A DNA stretch of 5,119 bases. It comes from an uncultured beta proteobacterium. GTDB taxonomy: Bacteria; Pseudomonadota; Gammaproteobacteria; Burkholderiales; Rhodocyclaceae. Positions 4,968 through 5,119 of the stretch are shown here, in pieces (within the stretch, counting starts at the first letter, position 1; each line of letters starts with the position of its first letter). The translations under genes and the position numbers were made by a program. Below the pieces are notes generated by a model that searched no databases, was not told the origin of the DNA, and worked only from the letters and a program-made list of their open reading frames with translations. Location of the stretch: positions 1-5,119 of the forward strand of contig CAJBIL010000115.1 in assembly GCA_903953145.1 (NCBI GenBank). The letters are read 5' to 3'.

Positions 4968-5119
4968 TTACACGGCCAAACGTGAAATGTCAGCCACAGC
5001 GTTCAGCTGATCAAACAAGGCCTTGAGCAAGCCGAGGCGGTTGGCGCGCAGTAGCGGCTCATCGACGTTGACCATGACCTCATCGAAAAAGCGATCAACC
5101 TCGGTGCGCACCGCAGCCA
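4968..5119 (-). CDS. glyS: Glycyl-tRNA synthetase beta subunit, C-terminal end only
   Basis: The last 49 codons of glyS are present, ending with a TAA at 4968-4970; the rest lies beyond the right edge. The peptide includes VDRFFDEVMVN, RANRLGLLKALFDQLN and ends VADISRLAV, which matches the end of the anticodon-binding region of the bacterial beta subunit, where V-D-x-F-F-D-x-V-M-V and a final V-A-D-I-S are well conserved. The beta subunit works with GlyQ in an alpha2-beta2 enzyme that charges tRNA-Gly. The 4-nt gap to gmhB indicates co-transcription and places a housekeeping gene at the head of the visible operon. Confidence 0.93.
   Translation of the reverse strand, partial: AAVRTEVDRFFDEVMVNVDEPLLRANRLGLLKALFDQLNAVADISRLAV

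Overview
The window reads as part of a moderately GC-rich proteobacterial chromosome. It is most likely a betaproteobacterium of the Rhodocyclaceae type (Dechloromonas/Azonexus-like). That placement is inferred from gene content and order (glyS, gmhB, acyltransferase, YgjP-type metalloprotease, gloA) and from protein style, not from a database search.

Left edge (1-426, + strand): the 3' part of a CheX-like chemotaxis phosphatase gene. About 200 bases of non-coding DNA follow, with a hairpin near 578-599 that separates it from a convergent operon.

Minus-strand operon, read from the right edge leftwards: the end of glyS (glycyl-tRNA synthetase beta subunit, 5119-4968); gmhB (heptose bisphosphate phosphatase, 4963-4424); a PlsC-type lysophospholipid acyltransferase (4427-3684); a YgjP-type M48 zinc metalloprotease (3700-2900); then, after an interruption, gloA (Ni-type glyoxalase I, 1626-1240) and an FmdE-like gene (1235-630). 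Spacing is very tight: 4-nt gaps, an ATGA overlap and a 17-nt overlap. These genes are probably co-transcribed housekeeping and envelope genes.

The interruption is the interesting part. A segment of about 1.26 kb lies between two copies of a 26-bp sequence (25 of 26 identical) at 1732-1757 and 2988-3013. It carries a two-gene module with the layout of a type II toxin-antitoxin pair: a ribbon-helix-helix antitoxin at 2661-2311 and a PIN-like nuclease toxin at 2301-1777. The module has its own extended -10 promoter and a candidate operator. The repeat lies inside the YgjP-type gene, exactly on the codons of the zinc-ligand motif EMNHSPRF. The intact protease gene now ends in an AT-richer tail. 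A second, diverged tail, with host-like base composition and its own stop codon, is stranded just upstream of gloA. This looks like an element that inserted into the protease gene's 3' end and supplied a replacement tail, leaving the original tail behind. No integrase is present, so the mechanism is open.

Downstream consequence (inference): gloA and the FmdE-like gene are now separated from their old operon by the toxin-antitoxin module and may be transcribed partly from its promoter.
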